Shown one piece after another: positions 5,962 through 7,212 of a stretch of DNA of 7,212 nucleotides. The position numbers and the translations under genes were made by a program. The notes under the pieces were generated by a model. The model did not search any database, was not told the origin of the DNA, and saw only the letters and a list, made by a program, of their open reading frames with translations. Position 1 is the first letter of the stretch; each line of letters opens with the position of its first letter. This DNA comes from Chloroflexota bacterium (lineage in GTDB: Bacteria; Chloroflexota; Dehalococcoidia; Dehalococcoidales; UBA2162), in NCBI GenBank assembly GCA_016193545.1, contig JACPSA010000058.1, forward strand, positions 1-7,212, written 5' to 3'.

Positions 5962-6100
5962 TGTCGTTGCGAGCGAAGCGTGGCAATCTCGGAGGTGAGG
6001 GACGCCACACCCCACCCAGATTGCTCTCGCCTGCCAAAGTCCAGAAGGGACGGCGAGCAGGTCGCCTTCCGACTTGTGTCGGAATGGTCTCGCAATGACA
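5962..6100 (+). repeat. Structured MITE/REP-like repeat, copy 2 (139 bp)
   Basis: This has the same orientation and architecture as the copy at 2032-2178. The termini are TGTCGTTGCGAG (5962-5973) and CTCGCAATGACA (6089-6100), pairing with one G-T. Hairpin A pairs 5983-5989 with 6018-6024. Hairpin B pairs 6026-6031 with 6052-6057. Hairpin C pairs 6067-6073 with 6078-6084 around loop TTGT. Positions 6017-6067 are identical to 2096-2146, while the left arm differs in sequence and length yet keeps its stem. In hairpin C a C-G pair of copy 1 (2147/2161) is a T-A pair here (6068/6083), a compensatory change that points to selection on folding. It sits between convergent genes, where it might also block read-through. 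Confidence 0.85.
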
Positions 6101-6108
6101 GAGGGGTA

Positions 6109-7212
6109 TCATAGCATCTTGGCAGTTTTCCCCTGGGCTTTTTTCACAGACGGTGGTTTAGTAATCGGCGCAATCCAGGGCGGGATATCTGGTGTTTTCC
6201 CCTGAAAAATTCCTTCAATGGTGAGTATCTGTATCCGGGGATAGTCCTTACCCAGCGGTGAATGATAAAAACCTTTCATGGCGGCTTCTTCCAGCATGGG
6301 GCGGGTCGGCTTTTCCAACAAAATGAACACGCCGATATCGGACTTTTCCCTGTCTATCACATGACCCAAATCCCGGATGTCTTTGACTGAAGTGCCACCA
6401 CCCTTCACTGAAATAATGGATTTCTTAATCTTATCCTTCTCATCCATATAGTAGAGATAGCCATCGATGCCGGTATCGGCGCCCTTCTTCTTGTCGCCGT
6501 AGGGCTGATCGCCGATTTTATGAACAGCCCACCACTGGAACTGGTACTTGTCATGCTTTGCCAGTTCAATAGCACCAGACAGGTCTTGCGGTTCACCAAC
6601 CACTTTGAAAGGTGGTGGGGGAGACATATTCTTGAGTCGCCACTTCATTAAGCCGATAGCCAGGTGGGTAATATCGATGCCAATCCATTTGCGGTTCAGT
6701 CTCTGCGCGGCGACTACTGCCGTGCCGCAGCCACAGAATGGGTCAAGGACAATATCCCCCTCATCAGAGCTGGCTTGAATAATACGCTCAAGCAGAGCTT
6801 CGGGTTTTTGAGTAGCGTAGCCGAGACGCTCAGATGCTTGAGATTGAACTGGTGGTATATCCTCCCACAAGTCGTCAATAGGTGTTCCTTCCTGCTCGTC
6901 AAGATAGCGTTTCAAGCGAGGAACTGATCCTGGTTTACTCTGAACGACAAGCCCTTTTTCGTATGCCTCTTGCATGCGTTCTTTCGTCCAACGCCATACG
7001 CGGTTGATACCCAAGAACTCATAAGTCAGGTTCGGTCTGTCTATGTTTGGATTCGTAAGGTCTGCAAGTTGATACTTACGTCCTGTCCCAGTCTCGACAT
7101 AACGGTAAAAACTATCTACATATTTCGGGTCGTGTTCTGCGTATTGCGGATTCCATGTCCATTTTTCGGACATTGTGTATTTGAGAATTACATCATGATT
7201 GGATGGGAGCCT
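6109..7212 (-). CDS. Site-specific DNA methyltransferase with C-terminal nuclease-like domain (5' end outside window)
   Basis: Enters from the right edge. The frame upstream of the ATG at 7173 stays open and reads RLPSNHDVILKYT, which flows into SEKWTWNPQY as in full-length relatives, so that ATG is internal. Numbering from it, residues 1-110 are the linker typical of N4/N6 methylases, including LKRYLDEQEGTPIDDLWEDI. TQKP at 121-124 and LDPFCGCGT at 143-151 (nucleotides 6721-6744) form the SAM-binding motifs, followed by WIGIDITHLAIGLMKWRL. The catalytic DPPY motif should lie before this in such permuted enzymes and is therefore outside the window. Residues about 210-330 carry GADTGIDGYLYY and KSIISVKGGG, a D-x(n)-SxK pattern like Mrr-type PD-(D/E)XK nucleases. 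It may modify host DNA alone or be a fused restriction-modification enzyme. The target sequence cannot be read from here. Confidence 0.88.
   Translation of the reverse strand, partial: RLPSNHDVILKYTMSEKWTWNPQYAEHDPKYVDSFYRYVETGTGRKYQLADLTNPNIDRPNLTYEFLGINRVWRWTKERMQEAYEKGLVVQSKPGSVPRLKRYLDEQEGTPIDDLWEDIPPVQSQASERLGYATQKPEALLERIIQASSDEGDIVLDPFCGCGTAVVAAQRLNRKWIGIDITHLAIGLMKWRLKNMSPPPPFKVVGEPQDLSGAIELAKHDKYQFQWWAVHKIGDQPYGDKKKGADTGIDGYLYYMDEKDKIKKSIISVKGGGTSVKDIRDLGHVIDREKSDIGVFILLEKPTRPMLEEAAMKGFYHSPLGKDYPRIQILTIEGIFQGKTPDIPPWIAPITKPPSVKKAQGKTAKML

Larger units (their letters stand above)
5906..6108. other. Convergent intergenic gap between hicA and the methyltransferase
   Basis: Two genes end facing each other here. 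The gap holds a small hairpin at 5939-5957 and the second structured repeat at 5962-6100, which ends only 8 bases from the methyltransferase stop. No gene is present; the minus-strand frame across it is a translation of the repeat. Confidence 0.7.

Noticed and set aside
2032..6100. CRISPR array
   Set aside because: There are only two repeat units about 3.9 kb apart, with genes between them and no regular spacers.
7171..7173. ATG as the start of the methyltransferase
   Set aside because: The 13 codons upstream in frame are open and read like the interior of related methylases, and the DPPY motif is still missing, so the gene continues beyond the edge.

Overview
The window looks like a piece of a Chloroflexota genome, most likely Dehalococcoidia or a close relative. 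The basis is the gene order PEP synthase - dGTPase-like - primase - primary sigma factor and the general look of DnaG and the sigma factor. This assignment comes from recalled family knowledge, not from a search. The order also resembles the macromolecular synthesis operon of other bacteria (dnaG-rpoD), with dgt and a PEP-forming enzyme upstream.

Layout. Positions 1-890 hold the 3' part of a phosphoenolpyruvate synthase gene that enters from the left edge. It overlaps by 8 bases an HD-domain dGTP triphosphohydrolase-like gene (883-1935). A 351-base gap follows (1936-2286). It contains a 147-bp structured repeat (2032-2178) and an extended -10 promoter in front of dnaG. The primase gene (2287-3973) is broken: the zinc-binding N-terminus and the RNA-polymerase/TOPRIM part are in different frames, and about 28 conserved residues appear to be missing at the joint near 2680-2695. 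rpoD (3986-5425) follows 12 bases later with a good Shine-Dalgarno. A second extended -10 promoter leads into a small hicB-hicA toxin-antitoxin pair (5488-5905). A second copy of the structured repeat (5962-6100) sits in the convergent gap after hicA. Facing left, and entering from the right edge, is a DNA methyltransferase gene (6109-7212) whose C-terminal domain looks like a PD-(D/E)XK nuclease.

How the parts relate. The left two thirds is housekeeping: gluconeogenic entry (pyruvate to PEP), dNTP pool control, primer synthesis and the main transcription specificity factor. The right third is accessory: a toxin-antitoxin pair and a methyltransferase with a possible nuclease domain, separated by a mobile-looking repeat. 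The observations most worth a second look are the broken primase, the repeat pair (51 identical bases, matched terminal inverted repeats and one compensatory base-pair change), and the methyltransferase-nuclease fusion.
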